NCBI RefSeq assembly: GCF_004337985.1
Contig: NC_043742.1
Location: forward strand, 7,853,136 to 7,917,135
DNA: 64,000 nt
Origin: Pyricularia pennisetigena
Lineage: Eukaryota; Ascomycota; Sordariomycetes; Magnaporthales; Pyriculariaceae
Reading direction: 5' to 3'
How positions within the stretch are numbered: position 1 is the stretch's first letter; every line of letters starts with the position of its first letter. The notes below the pieces were generated by a model that saw only the letters and a list, made by a program, of their open reading frames with translations, searched no databases and had not been told where the DNA came from. Made by a program: the position numbers and the translations under genes. Shown here piece by piece: positions 1 through 11,405 of the stretch.

Positions 1-121
1 GTTAAAAGGCAAACGGTATAACAAATCCTAAATTAAATAAGGTATTTACTTTTAGGCAACTAGGTTAATTAATTATAACTATAAATCCGCGAATTGCAAT
101 TATAAATTAAGTTACCCTATA

Positions 122-2305
122 ATGGAAAACAGCCCTATATCGGGCCTTCCAGGCCCAATTCCAGCAAATAAAGGGTTTGAACCTAACCCAAACGGAGTTT
201 TAACCGCTAAATTACAGGCCCAGAACCTGCAATTAAAAACGTCAATTACGCAAATGGATTAATTTCAAAGGATAATTTAACAGTTAACTGCCATATTAAC
301 CTTAAAAAGCGGTAATTCCATTAATTTAAATGGTAATTTGGATGTTAAAGCAGTTACGGCTACCGCACCCCCTTATCCACCTAGTAACCTAATTTAAGGT
401 GACGGGACAGGTAAAAAACTATAGAAACGGGTATTTTCCTTCCCCGAAAATTGTAAATTGATAGGGGTTAGTAATTACAATTCGTGGAAACAGGCGTTAA
501 TAATACAATTTAGGGATGTAAAAGCAGCGGAATTTATTTCCAACCCTGAAATTGGTTATACCCTACCGGAACACGAGCAATTAATCCTATTATAATTTGT
601 AAAAAACAGTTTAACCAAGGAATTTTAAAATCCATTGTATAGTATTCCAGCCCCGTAACGGTTTATAAAACCCTGGAAAATAGCTATTCCGTTGCACACG
701 AGATAAGTCGAAATTCACTACATCGGGAATTCCACGTTTTAAATTTTTCGAAATTTAAAAAATTAATACCTAAATTTAAGAGCCGTTTCAATTTACTGGT
801 AATTGAATTAACGAATGTTAACGTGCAAATTAACCCCGTAAACGTACGAAATTAATACCTACGGGCCTTGGAGGGGATATTCCCTATTTGGACCGAACGC
901 CAACGCAATACCCGACGGGCCCTGCAGGCAATAGGCCAAAATTCGGAAAAGTTAAATTTGCCATACCTTATGGCGAACCTTATATCCGAGAATTCGGTTT
1001 CAGGCTTTGTAACGGCTAAAGCCGTTAATTATAGGTTTAAAGGGAAAAAACGGGTAAAAGAAACGCTAAAAAAGCGCTAAAAAGGAAAATAATGGGCAGG
1101 AAAGCACCTTTAAATTACCAAAAAAGTAAAAACTTTAATTCGGATGCTGCTTTTGCAAAAAATACTAAATCCTCCAATTACAGCGAATTAACCGCTGGAA
1201 CGTCCATAATCTGTATAAATTTCGAGTTATCTACGGGTTCGATTCCAGGTCACGTTAACGAATGCGCAGCGTCCAACACCCTGGAATAGGAGGTTAATTC
1301 CGCTATTAGCGGAATTATAAAATTAGGTTTGGATTCGGATTCGGAAACCGATACCGGTCAAACGCTAAAGCCACAGGCTTGAATAGCTAATTTTAAGGTT
1401 AAAACGAAACCTGGACGCGGCGTGAAAGGGACCCCTAAACCTTGGAGATTAGGTTACCCTATCCTGTACAATATAAATAGCACGCACTATAGTTTTGCAA
1501 ATAAGCAAATTTTTACCGATAATACCCCTGGCTTTACAGTTAAAATCGGTACAAAAGGTGACTCTGTTAGGCCTATAGACACGGGAATTGTAAAAATACA
1601 GGTCCGTTACGGCCAAAAAGCTGACGAATTTAGAACAATTATGTTAAATAACGTTTTATATATCCTTTTATTTGGAGTAAATATCGTTAATGGCTTTATA
1701 TATTATAATATAGGGGACTATTATTAAGAAGTACCCTGTACGATAAAGATCGCAAAACGTGGGGACGTTTAATTACCGTTGAATATTCGTTTTATTTGAA
1801 TGTTAAAAGGTGCGATATTTTTGTTCGAAATAGACCAAAAGTTTCGAATTACACCTATATAATAGGTAAATATAGCACCGCTTTTAACATAGCCTTACAG
1901 GGGGTTACAAAGGGTTACGCAGCTTCGTTGGAAGTAAAATTAAATAATATAAACCCCGAAGATTACGAGGATTATAGAATTTACACCGATTCGGAACCGG
2001 GAAAAAATACGGTAACGGAAAAGCTAAATCCCAAACAAAATATGGAAATAGTCGTAAATTCACCTGTAACGTAGAAGCCTAGCGGTAAAAGTCCTGAAAA
2101 TCCACGTGAGATTGAGCCCCGTAGGTCCGGCACACCGCTAAATAACCCTTTTATGCAACCTCATATAAAAGGGATTATTTCCGAAAAAAAGGGTTTTCCC
2201 ATATAAGAAATCCGTTGCTAAAACCTCCTTTATTATCGGATTTAAAGCAGGCCCTTGTAAATTACTGTTTTTTAGGTTTAAAACGGATTACGGACGGTTG
2301 GTTAA
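122..2305 (+). pseudogene. Copia A gag and protease remnant
   Basis: The ATG at 122 opens a Pro/Asn-rich Gag-like frame that meets TAA at 260, where Gln is likely ancestral. Frame 1,092-1,727 contains a degraded zinc-knuckle-like stretch (GHVNEC, about 1,250) and then a retropepsin-like segment: YNINSTHYSF at about 1,467-1,496, and LNNVLYI with GVNIVNG further on. Copia proteases normally read D-S/T-G-S/T at this point, so NIN at 1,470-1,478 looks like DTG changed by G-to-A and C-to-T transitions. The reading frame breaks off at 2,305, where a gypsy element is inserted, and resumes at 9,538. Confidence 0.7.
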
Positions 2306-2760
2306 TGTTACGACCAGACAGTTGGGCCAGTACCAGTGAGGCCAGGCGGGGTCACACCCCTCCTGACGACACCCTACCAAAGGAAACACCGACCGATAAA
2401 AGACTGGATTACATAAGGATGGAGTCACGTAACACCACGTAATCGCCAAAGGGAGTGATTTCAGTGATTTTTGGAAATTATAACAAATTAAGGAAAATGA
2501 TTTTACTAATTTAGCGAGATTAAGGAGATTACGTTGGGAATATAATTTATATAAAACACGTTCATTGCAATGTAAATAAATTCGATTTCTGGATTATTTA
2601 ACAGCAATTAAACTCTAATTAACCTTAATATTTACTTAAAAACGATTATAATTTTACCCCAATTATTAAGGAGCCCCAATTATCCAATCCAAACGCTTAA
2701 TTGCTTTAACCCACTGTATTTTACCCTAAAAACAGGTTACCCGATATTTTAATCGTAATA
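2306..2760 (+). repeat. gypsy 5' LTR
   Basis: This 455-bp LTR is the partner of 9,078-9,532 and is collinear with it base for base apart from many C/T and G/A differences. The terminal CA has become TA. An inverted, truncated copy of the same LTR occurs at 53,022-53,178. Confidence 0.93.
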
Positions 2761-2820
2761 TTTTAATTACTCCTATTTAATATTTTGTTTTAAAATATAC
2801 CGAATAATATCGCCGAAACA

Positions 2821-3830
2821 ATGGCTTCCAACAAAACCACCCCTTAAACCCCTTTTACTATTAACGTTCCGGCCAACGTTAACGCTTTGCGTTAACTGGT
2901 CGCAACGTTCCAAACAAAAAATCGACAATTCCAGGAACGAATAACCGAACAAATTAATTAAACCAATAGGAATTATATTAAATACCCTTTACTATTACCC
3001 TATAATAATATTCCAAATATTTTGCAGAAATTCCTTACGGGAACCCGGGCCTACCTTTATTTTAACGAGGACAATTTCGATAATAACGTGAAAAAGGTTA
3101 TTTACGTAGCCTCGCTACTAAAAAACGATACGTTTCCCTGGTTCGAGCCAATTTTACGAAATTATTTGGACTATAATAAGGAAAAAAACCGTAAAATTAA
3201 AACCAACCGCATTTTCGACGATTACGAAAATTTCGAAAAATGTTTAGGGGAATATTCGGTAACCCAAACGAAAAACGCACGGTTAAACGTAAATTGGTGC
3301 GTTTTACCCAAATTAAATAGGTATCCAAATATACCAGTAAATTTCGATAAATTACCGCTAAATTATTATGGGGCCCCGAAACGTTAATGGCACGTTTTTA
3401 TGCGGGATTTAAAAAAAAAGTTAAAAACGAATTTGTTAAAAAAAGCGACCCGACCCCTTAACCGAGTACGTAAAATTAGCAATTAAAATCGATAACCGAT
3501 TTTACGAACGAAAATTGGAACGACGCGAAAAACGCAGGGTATAGGGACCAGTTTTGCGATAAACCAATACGGCACGCAAATACCAATACCCTAAACCGTT
3601 TCGCCAATATAATATTTCCTACGGAATATATAACGGATTTATGGATTTAAACGCGATCCAATATAAAAACCTCGCAAAAATCCCAAAAGTGGTAAATGTT
3701 TTAAATGCGACAAACTAGGATATATAGCCAAATTTTAACCCCACAGCAGTCCGGATTTACGCCCCGATTCCAAAAGACCACGAAAATTAAATACCATTAC
3801 CTATTAACAAATTTAACCGGATTAATACAA
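2821..3830 (+). pseudogene. gypsy Gag remnant with CCHC zinc knuckle
   Basis: The ATG at 2,821 lies about 60 bp after the 5' LTR, as expected for Gag. The longest open piece (3,022-3,387, 121 codons) has the usual Gag character: FLTGTRAYLYFNEDNF, followed by a tryptophan-containing helix-like region. The knuckle lies at about 3,691-3,740 and reads CFKCDKLGYIAKF, so the final Cys and the His of CX2CX4HX4C have been lost to transitions. Several TAA codons stand for Gln. The protein would have packaged element RNA. Confidence 0.75.
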
Positions 3831-3839
3831 TTTAATAAA

Positions 3840-5150
3840 CTGGACCGTATATTATAACGATAATTATATAATTTATAATAACGCAAAAATGGACGCAGGA
3901 TAATACCCGCAAAAATTTAAAAATATTCGGACCCTAGTAGTAAAAAACTCCGTACCTATTAAAACCAGACCACCGGTACAATTACGCAAATAAAACGGCA
4001 AATTACCCGAATTTACGAAATTAAATATTTTGAAAAATTAAAACCAGAACTATTGGGATAAACCCACTATATCCGGATAGTCCAATAAACCCCAACGGAC
4101 GAATCCAGTAACGAATTAAAAAACTAATTTAGCGAAAAGGAAATTATATTTTTAAATTTATATAATGCAATAAAAGAAAATAATTTTTATATATATAAAA
4201 AAAACTGATCGATTTATACCGAAACGACCAATTAGTACAATTTCCCGGAATGTTATTTCGAATATAAATATAAAACCCCATAAAATTAATTAATCCAATT
4301 TTCGGAAACCACCCAATTTTGGATACCAAATATCCCAAATATATAAAAGCTTTTTAGGCAAAATGTTTTCGAAACAATTGCGGATTCCATTTTAGCAGAA
4401 AAATAATCCACGATTTTTTTCCACGACGACGCAAAATAATAGGTATCCACGAAATATATATTATTACTAAATTAGCCAATTGGGAAACTAAAATAAGATT
4501 TAATACCGAATTAGCGGTAATTTTCACTCTTTGTAACAATTACCCCATAATATATTACAATTAAAAACAATTCCCATAATACGAATGCATCCGAAACATT
4601 TGCAAAATACATATATTAGCCAAAATATAGGTATAATATAAAATAAAATTACAATAACCAGGACCCGCACCCCTAACCAAAATCGTGTGGAACCCCAACT
4701 TTAAAAACAACGAAATACCTACGAACGCACGAAGAACGCTTACACCAATAGGGTACCGATTTAATAAAATTAAAATTAAAAACAGTTATACGCCCGAAAA
4801 GAAAAATAGGGACCCACGACGCGAGTCCAGCAGACCAAAAAATTAAAATAACCAAACGGTATAAAATATTAAACGGTAATAATAAAAACGGAATAAAAAA
4901 CCGTAAGCGCTACGCAAACCACGAAGGCAATATACGAATATATATTCCTAAGTATACGATTTAATGGAAAACCCATACGAACGCTTTTTAACAGCGGAGC
5001 ATAAGGCAATTACATTTTTCCAAAAATCGTAAAAAAACGACGAATACTTTAATAATAAAAAAAAAATTATATCGACTGCAAACCGAAAAGGAAAGTTAAT
5101 TTTATACGGGAACGGTATTATTAAAACAAAAACCGTACAGCTTTGAATGG
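3840..5150 (+). pseudogene. unassigned region between gypsy Gag knuckle and protease linker
   Basis: About 1.3 kb separates the zinc knuckle from the protease-RT linker, more than I expect in a fungal gypsy element. One frame from about 4,130 to 5,090 stays coherent if TAA/TAG are read as lost Gln or Trp codons. It contains FPECYFEYKYKT near 4,240 and HDDAK near 4,420, in a hydrophilic polypeptide I do not recognise. It could be an extended Gag C-terminus, the N-terminus of protease, or a captured domain. Confidence 0.4.
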
Positions 5151-5159
5151 AAAACTATA

Positions 5160-8100
5160 AACGAAAAAACAAATTATTTTGGATATTACGGAAATAGGGA
5201 ATAAAAATATAATTTTAGGAATTCCCTGGTTTAAAAAAAGCAACCCCCGGATAAATTGGATTATAGGCCAAATTTAATGGGAAAAGCACCTAATTATTGA
5301 GCGACTTCCAGTATAGCAGGGTTTATACAGGAAATATAAGGTACGGAAAAACCAAATAAAACAAATAGCGTATTTATAGGAAGGACGACCAACCCCGGAG
5401 CTAATATCGGAAAAAAAGCGATTATCCACAGGCTAAAACCGATCCAATTATATAATACCAATTACGAAGGAATAAACTAAAAACGGTAAAATCCCAGAAA
5501 AACACCAAAATTATATACGATTATTTAACCAAAAATTCGAAATAGGATTACCCGAACACAGTCCGTTCGACTATAAGATATTATTAAAAAAAAACCCAAC
5601 CAAAATTCCATAACATATACGGTTTAAATCCGACACAAATGGAGGTTTTAAACGAATATTTCGCAAAAAACCTTAAAGAAAGTTATATTAGACCATCGAT
5701 ATTATTAATAGGATACCCAGTCCTTTTCCTACCAAAAGAGAACGGAAAATTACGATTATACGTGGATTATAAACAATTAAACGATATTATAATAAAAAAT
5801 TGCTACCAGCTCCCATTAATAAAAAAATTTCGAAATATATTTTATTAAATATAATGCTTTACGATATCAAACTTTAAAAAAATATACAATTTAATTCGTA
5901 TAAAGGAAAACGAGGAATGGAAAACAGCATTTCGTACCAGACGAGAATATTACAAATACCTGGTAATATTTTTCGGTTTCACTAACGCCCCCGCAACCTT
6001 TTAAACCATAATTAACCACGTTTTTAAGGAATATTTAAACATTCTTTTCGTTATTTACCTGGACGATATCCTTATTTTTTCAAAGACGTTGGAAAAATAT
6101 AAAAAGTACGTTTACATAATTTTACAAAAGTTATAAAACGTTAAATTTTTAATTAAGCCCGAAAATTGCATTTTTCACAATAAGCAAATTAATTTTTTAG
6201 GATATATTATCGCCCCTGGCTAAATTAGGATGGTAAAATTAAAAATTTGAACAATAAAGGAATAACTCCAATTATAAAACGTAAAAAACGTTCGGGTATT
6301 TTTTGGATTCGTGAGCTTTTACAAAAGATTTATTCAAAATTACGGCGCGATCGCCACCCCATTTACCAATATAACCAAAAAGGATTTAAAATTCCAATTG
6401 ACGGAACAAATATAGCAAGCTTTCGAACAATTACGAAATATAATAGCATAAAAACCGATTTTTAAAATATTAGACCTAAAGAAACCTTTCGAAATCGAAA
6501 CCGACGTACCCGATTATACAATCGGAGGATAATTTAACCAACGAAAGGACAAAAACCGCCTGCACCTTTACCCCTTTTTTTACAAAAATTACATGGACCA
6601 AAACTTAATTACCAAATCCACGATAAAAAACTTATGATTATTATCCGAATATTCGAGAAATGGAAACCATAATTATCCAAAATTAAATACGAAATATTAA
6701 TTTATACGGATTATAAAAACATAACCTATTTTACCACCAGCAAAATGCTAAACAAACGACAAATTAAATGGGCAAAATTCCTATTAAAATTCCATTTTAA
6801 AATCATTTACCGAAAAAATAGAAAATGGTAGGGCCGACGCCCTCAGCAAAAAACCAGATTATAAAAATAAAATATCCGAGGAAATACGGAAAATCCTTAC
6901 GGTAAACGATAACGGAAACCTTTTACCAGTTCACCGAAATTTATAACGACCAACACGGTAATTACACCAAAAATAATACAGAAAATTTACGAAAACAAAA
7001 CTTAGGGATACCAAAGAATTTCCAAAATATGGAAACGGTTAAAACAGCACCATAATTTCAAAAATATACGATAAAAAGTACGAAAAGCCATTAAAAATTG
7101 CGAATTTTGCGCAAAAAGCAAATCCGCCAAATACAAATTTTACGGGTTTTTACAACTTTTACCAACCCCTAATAAGGCCTGGTATACTATTACAATAGAT
7201 TTTATCGTTAAATTACCATTTTCCGAAAGACTATTTACTAAAGCTAAATACGATAATATATTAATTATAATGGATAAGCTTAATAAATACGCCTGTTTCT
7301 TATTTTATAAAAAAAATAATAACGCCGAAGAAATCGCTTATAAATTTTTACAAATAATTGTTAACAATTACGGACTTCCAAAAAATATTATTACGGATAA
7401 ACATAAGTTTTTTACATTAACATTTTGGAAATTTTTAATAAAACAGCTAAAAACCGACCACAAATTATTTACAGCATTCCACCTATAAATAAACGGACAA
7501 ATAAAACGAACAAACCAAATATTAAAGCAATATTCAAAATATTATATAACCCACACATAGGATAATTGGGTACGGTTATTACCTATAACACAATTCGCAT
7601 ATAACAATTTAAAAAATAAAAATATTAAAATAACCCCGTTTTATAACAATTGCGGATTTAACCCTACGGTATATGGAAAACTAAAAACCACGATTACTGC
7701 CCCACGAACCGATAAACAAGTAAACGAATTACGAAAACTCCACCAAAAATTCCAACAGGAATTGAAATTTATACGAAAAAAATGACCAAATACGCCAACC
7801 AGCATCGGATAAAGGGACTATTTTTCCAGGAGGGAAATAACGTTTATTTTATTCGACGCAGTATTAAAATATAACGATTAAATAGCAAATTTAATTTTAA
7901 AAAGCTTGGATTTTTTAAAATCGATAAAAAAATTAGCGAAACCAATTATAAACTATTATTACCAGGAATTATAAAAATCCACCCAACGTTCCACGTATTA
8001 TTATTGGAACCAGTACCACCCGGTACCAATATATAAAAAATTATTAAAATTAACGCAAAAACAACGTAGGACGTCGAACGGATATTGGACCATAAACGCA

Positions 8101-8217
8101 ACCACGGTAAAATGAAATATTTTATTAAATAGGAAAATTATAAATACGAAAAGAATATTTGGGAACCCCTTAACCACCTCCAAAATTACCAGGAATTATT
8201 TCGCCAATATTATTATG
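5160..8217 (+). pseudogene. gypsy Pol remnant: protease linker, RT, RNase H, integrase, chromodomain
   Basis: The linker LGIPWFKKSNPRINW lies at about 5,215-5,262. RT begins near 5,640 with PKENGKLRLYVDYKQLND; its active site YLDD at 6,056-6,067 is intact. RNase H follows near 6,450-6,830. The integrase has a zinc-binding CEFC near 7,100, a core with IMDKLNKYA (from 7,267) and IITDKH, and GQIKRTNQ near 7,495, where the family reads GQTERTNQ; the catalytic Glu is therefore Lys. A chromodomain lies at 8,070-8,217 (DVERILDHK, then ENYKYEKNIWEPL), with a TAG where the conserved Trp should be. Chromodomains of this class steer integration to methylated histone H3. The gene is dead. Confidence 0.85.
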
Positions 8218-8334
8218 AGCTGGATTTACGAACAAATAAACCAAAAAAAAGGACGACCTAAAAAAACACCATTTACCATTCCCAAAAACTAAAAATCGAC
8301 CAGGATTCGAAATTATACTGTTAAACGAATTTAC

Positions 8335-8712
8335 AAAAAAAACAATTAGTATATACCACGAATTAAAATATACGAGCAAAGCAATTTACCCACCGAATAC
8401 TGCGTAAAAATATTTATTTTATTAAAAAAAAAAGGATTTAAAAGACTTATAGGGAAGGACGAATCCCAAACAAAATTAAAATCCGGAAAAAGCGATTCCA
8501 AAGATATTTTAGGAAAAACTTCGGCCGATCGTCGTCGCTCCTCCTATTTTACCTTTTTACGCTTAATTCGATCCAATTTTTCCAAATTATTAATCCCGCG
8601 AAATACAGTTCGCATTATTTTTTTAAACCATATTCGTTTTTATTTCCGAAGGCGTTCAATTTTCGTATCGATTTAACGACGCGTGTTTTTAGCTATTTCC
8701 ATTTCGGATTCC
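8335..8712 (-). pseudogene. antisense coiled-coil-like frame between chromodomain and 3' LTR of the gypsy element
   Basis: On the minus strand, the frame starting with ATG at 8,712 begins MESEMEIAKNTRR and continues with charged heptad-like sequence (IDTKIERLRK, GINNLEKLDRIKRKK). It ends in a segment with LESLFPDFNFVWDS near 8,470. Its internal stops are single TAA/TAG codons at positions where Gln would fit, matching RIP on a once-open frame. The length is about 120 codons. I recall similar small coiled-coil proteins annotated in other fungal genomes but cannot name a family. A chance antisense frame remains possible. Confidence 0.45.
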
Positions 8713-9077
8713 ATCCGGACGTATTGGAGACCAATACTCCGGATTTTCGCGGAAAAAAAACCCAAAACGTTATAACCAGGACGATTAAAACGCAAATATT
8801 CCACATAACGAAAAATATTTTAGGGAAAGACCGAATATTTGGCCACCCCACGAAATTTACACGAAAAAATAAAAAGGTATTTCCATTATTAACGCCAAAA
8901 GAGAAAAAAGAAAGGCGGAACGGCGTTTTGTCGACGAACGACCAAATTTCGATTTAATTACGCGATTAAATATGGCGCAAAAAAGTTAACCAGGAAAAAA
9001 AGAATTAAAAATAAGGATTAAAGGAGTACGGATTATTTAAAAGCTAAAGGGATTTGGCCAAAGGAGAGGAAATTTAA

Positions 9078-9532
9078 TATTACGACCAAACAGTTGGGCT
9101 AATACCAGTGAAGCCAGGCGGGGTTATACCCTTTTTAACGACACCCGACCAAAGGAAATACCGACCGATAGAAGATTCGATTATATAAGGATAAAATTAC
9201 GTAATACCACGTAATCGTTAAAGGGAGTGATTTTAATGATTTTTGGAAATTATGACAAATTAAAGAAAATGAGTTTACTAATTTAGCGAAATTAAAAAGA
9301 TTACGTTCGGAATATAGTTTATATAAAATACGTTTATTATTATATAGATAAATTCGATTTTTGGATTGCTTAGTAGCAATTAAATTCTAATTAATTTCAA
9401 TATTTATTTGAGGACGATTATAATTTCACCCCAATTATTGAGGAACCCCAGTTATCCAGTCCAAACGCTCAGTTGCTTTAACCTACTGTACTTTACCCTA
9501 AGAACAGGTTACCCGATACCTTGATCGTAACA
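9078..9532 (+). repeat. gypsy 3' LTR
   Basis: This is the 3' copy of the 455-bp LTR. A purine-rich tract (AAAGGAGAGGAAATTTA, about 9,060-9,076) lies just upstream and would be the plus-strand primer. The LTR is followed by the second GTTAA target duplication at 9,533-9,537, after which the Copia reading frame resumes. Confidence 0.93.
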
Positions 9533-9537
9533 GTTAA

Positions 9538-10741
9538 CCCCTGAAGGAGACGGAATTACAGGTGATTCTGACGAAATCCAGGCCCAAAAAGCCCTGTTAT
9601 GGTACAGGCGTTTGGGGCATATAGGGCTATTATTGCTAAAAAAAACCGCTAAAACTACAAAGGGCTTACTTAATTTCGACAAAATTAGGGCAATTACCTT
9701 TATTGCTTGTGTTAAAGCCATTTTTGTTAGGCGCACAAATAAGGTCGCAGTCCTTACACCCCTTAATATTTTCGATTTTATAAAAGGTGATACAATAACT
9801 TTTAAACCTAATCCTTACAATAAAAAACCCGTATTTTTGTTATTAGTGGACCGAAAATCACGTTTTGGGTGGTTTATCCCATTAAGAAATAGAGCCGGAA
9901 CTACGGTTTTAATGGTTATTAAAGGCTTTTTTAAGGTTTTAAAAGCTACGTACGAGCGTTACGCCCTGAATTTTCACTTCGATGGGGGGTACAAGGTTAA
10001 TATAAATTGTTAAAATTGGTTTATAAGCAAAGGTGTTAATTTTAGCATTTTAAATCCCTATAACCACGGCCAAAACGGATTAGCGGAACGGTCCGCTAGG
10101 GTTATTTTGGATAGGTCTCGGTTTACCATGATATTTATGGTGTTATTTACTATTTGCCGTGGTTAATTTAGCTAACCGTATAGCGGTAATCAATGGGGAT
10201 TTAATATTTTACGAGGAATTTTATTCCGAATTCCAATTTAAATTACCGTATAAGCCCAATTTAAGGCATTTTCGGGTTATTAATATTGTATACCAAGCTA
10301 TTATACCGTTGGAAAAACGCTAAAAATTTAAACAATCAATTCCCTGCACCGAAACGGTGAAATTCTTAACCCATTTATTAAATTTTACAGCGTTGGTTTA
10401 CGCACCCGCTAAACGGGCCGTATATAAAACCTTTACTGTAAAAATTATTAAAGGTATAACCGCTGAAAATTTGGCTATTCCAGGGGAAACGCTACAAATT
10501 TCAAAGGGGGAAAATATAAATTTAAAGGGGGATTTTAATTTTGAACCTGAAAAAGAGATTAACAGCGTTCCAGCGGATAATTATCCCCTAAAAAACCTTG
10601 AAAATATAGGGTATTTACCACCTGTTATAGGGTAATTACCACCCGTTATAAGGTATTTAAACCCTAAAAATACATTGCCCGCCAGGCTTATATAGCCTAT
10701 TGTTCGCCCCCTAAAGCCTATAACGGTATCGGTACCTAATC
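9538..10741 (+). pseudogene. Copia A pre-integrase and integrase remnant
   Basis: Immediately after the gypsy insertion the sequence encodes WYRRLGHIGLLLLKKT (gag_pre-integrs motif, about 9,600-9,650). The integrase core is in the 9,612-10,013 frame: LLLVDRKSRFGWFIPL, then FFKVLKATYE. It continues with PYNHGQNGLAERSARVILDR near 10,060-10,120, a typical Copia integrase C-terminal signature (G-x-AER). A further open piece (10,357-10,635) ends in short repeated motifs of the GYLPPVIG type. Frames are broken by TAA and small indels. Confidence 0.8.
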
Positions 10742-11400
10742 TGTGAGGAGGTTACGAAATAGAATAAGCTTAATCTTGAACGCGGGGAAAAGTGGATCAC
10801 GTATAAGGCTGATGGAACGTTGAAATGGCAGATAACCGTCTGCTAGCGGGTAATAGAGATAATATATTATTGTTGCACAATCGATTCGTTAAATCGTTGA
10901 ATCGATCAAAATTATGAAGGTGATGAATCTGAGGCTAAGTGATAAATTACGTGTTCGAATCCGTAGGTGCAGATCTTCGATCCGGATGTCCGGAATGCGG
11001 GGTCACGTCACATAATCTGGCCTTATTCATGTGACTAACCTGCCGACCTATTGAGCCTAACGGCCCATTGAGCCTAACGGCCTATTGTGCTTATGCATGC
11101 ACAGAAAATCTGCGACCACAACGGGATTCGAACCCACGCATTCCAACGTATATATGATATAGACTATGGTACGTGCATTATACCACTAAGCTAGACTAAA
11201 TATAACGTATTCGTTTTGTTGTTGAAACTATTAACAAAGACGTGATATATAAAGCTTTGTGTGTATAAACGCGTATACGTGTTATTTGTTATTTATTTAT
11301 TTATTCGATGCAGGGTGACTAATAAAATTAGCCCATGCTAGCCGTTATAAGATAATGCAGGGTAGCTAATATAATTAGCCCTGCGCTTGCCATGTTCACA
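10742..11400 (+). repeat. solo LTR, copy 1 (family with tRNA-like segment)
   Basis: This 659-bp unit starts TGTGAGGAGGTTAC and ends CATGTTCACA, a TG...CA pair with 5-bp terminal inversion. It is flanked by a perfect 5-bp duplication, TAATC, at 10,737-10,741 and 11,401-11,405. Copia B (near 15,195) has the uninterrupted target, proving an insertion. Near-identical units lie at 50,930-51,594 and 62,654-63,313. The 3' end holds a hairpin (GCAGGG, GCTAAT / ATTAGC, CCTGC, about 11,355-11,390). No internal retrotransposon sequence remains, so this is a solo LTR or a very short non-autonomous element. Confidence 0.92.
11111..11198 (-). other. tRNA-like segment inside solo LTR copy 1
   Basis: On the minus strand TAGCTTAGTGG matches the A box, and GGTTCGAATCC is a perfect B box about 50 nt downstream, inside a foldable T-arm (GTGGG, loop TTCGAAT, CCCGT). 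The middle can pair ACGTA with TACGT. The bases before the A box do not pair with those after the T-arm, so there is no acceptor stem; this is a tRNA-derived relic or a pol III promoter, not a working tRNA gene. Confidence 0.65.
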
Positions 11401-11405
11401 TAATC

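Larger units (their letters stand above)
2306..9532 (+). mobile_element. complete Ty3/gypsy chromovirus-type LTR retrotransposon nested in Copia A
   Basis: Two 455-bp LTRs (2,306-2,760 and 9,078-9,532) bound a 7,227-bp element. The flanking bases GTTAA at 2,301-2,305 and 9,533-9,537 form a perfect 5-bp target duplication. The LTRs start TGTTACGA (TATTACGA in the right copy) and end TCGTAACA (TCGTAATA in the left copy); both differences are RIP-like transitions. Internal order is Gag with CCHC knuckle, protease linker, RT, RNase H, integrase and chromodomain, which is the chromovirus order. All frames are interrupted by TAA/TAG. Confidence 0.93.

Noticed and set aside
4144..4855. Hydrophobic minus-strand frames in the gypsy element (about 4,144-4,855)
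   Set aside because: They are antisense to an AT-rich coding relic, so Ile/Phe/Leu-rich frames are expected by composition.
11111..11198. A functional tRNA gene in the solo LTR
   Set aside because: A and B boxes and a T arm are present, but no acceptor stem can form and the anticodon arm is irregular.
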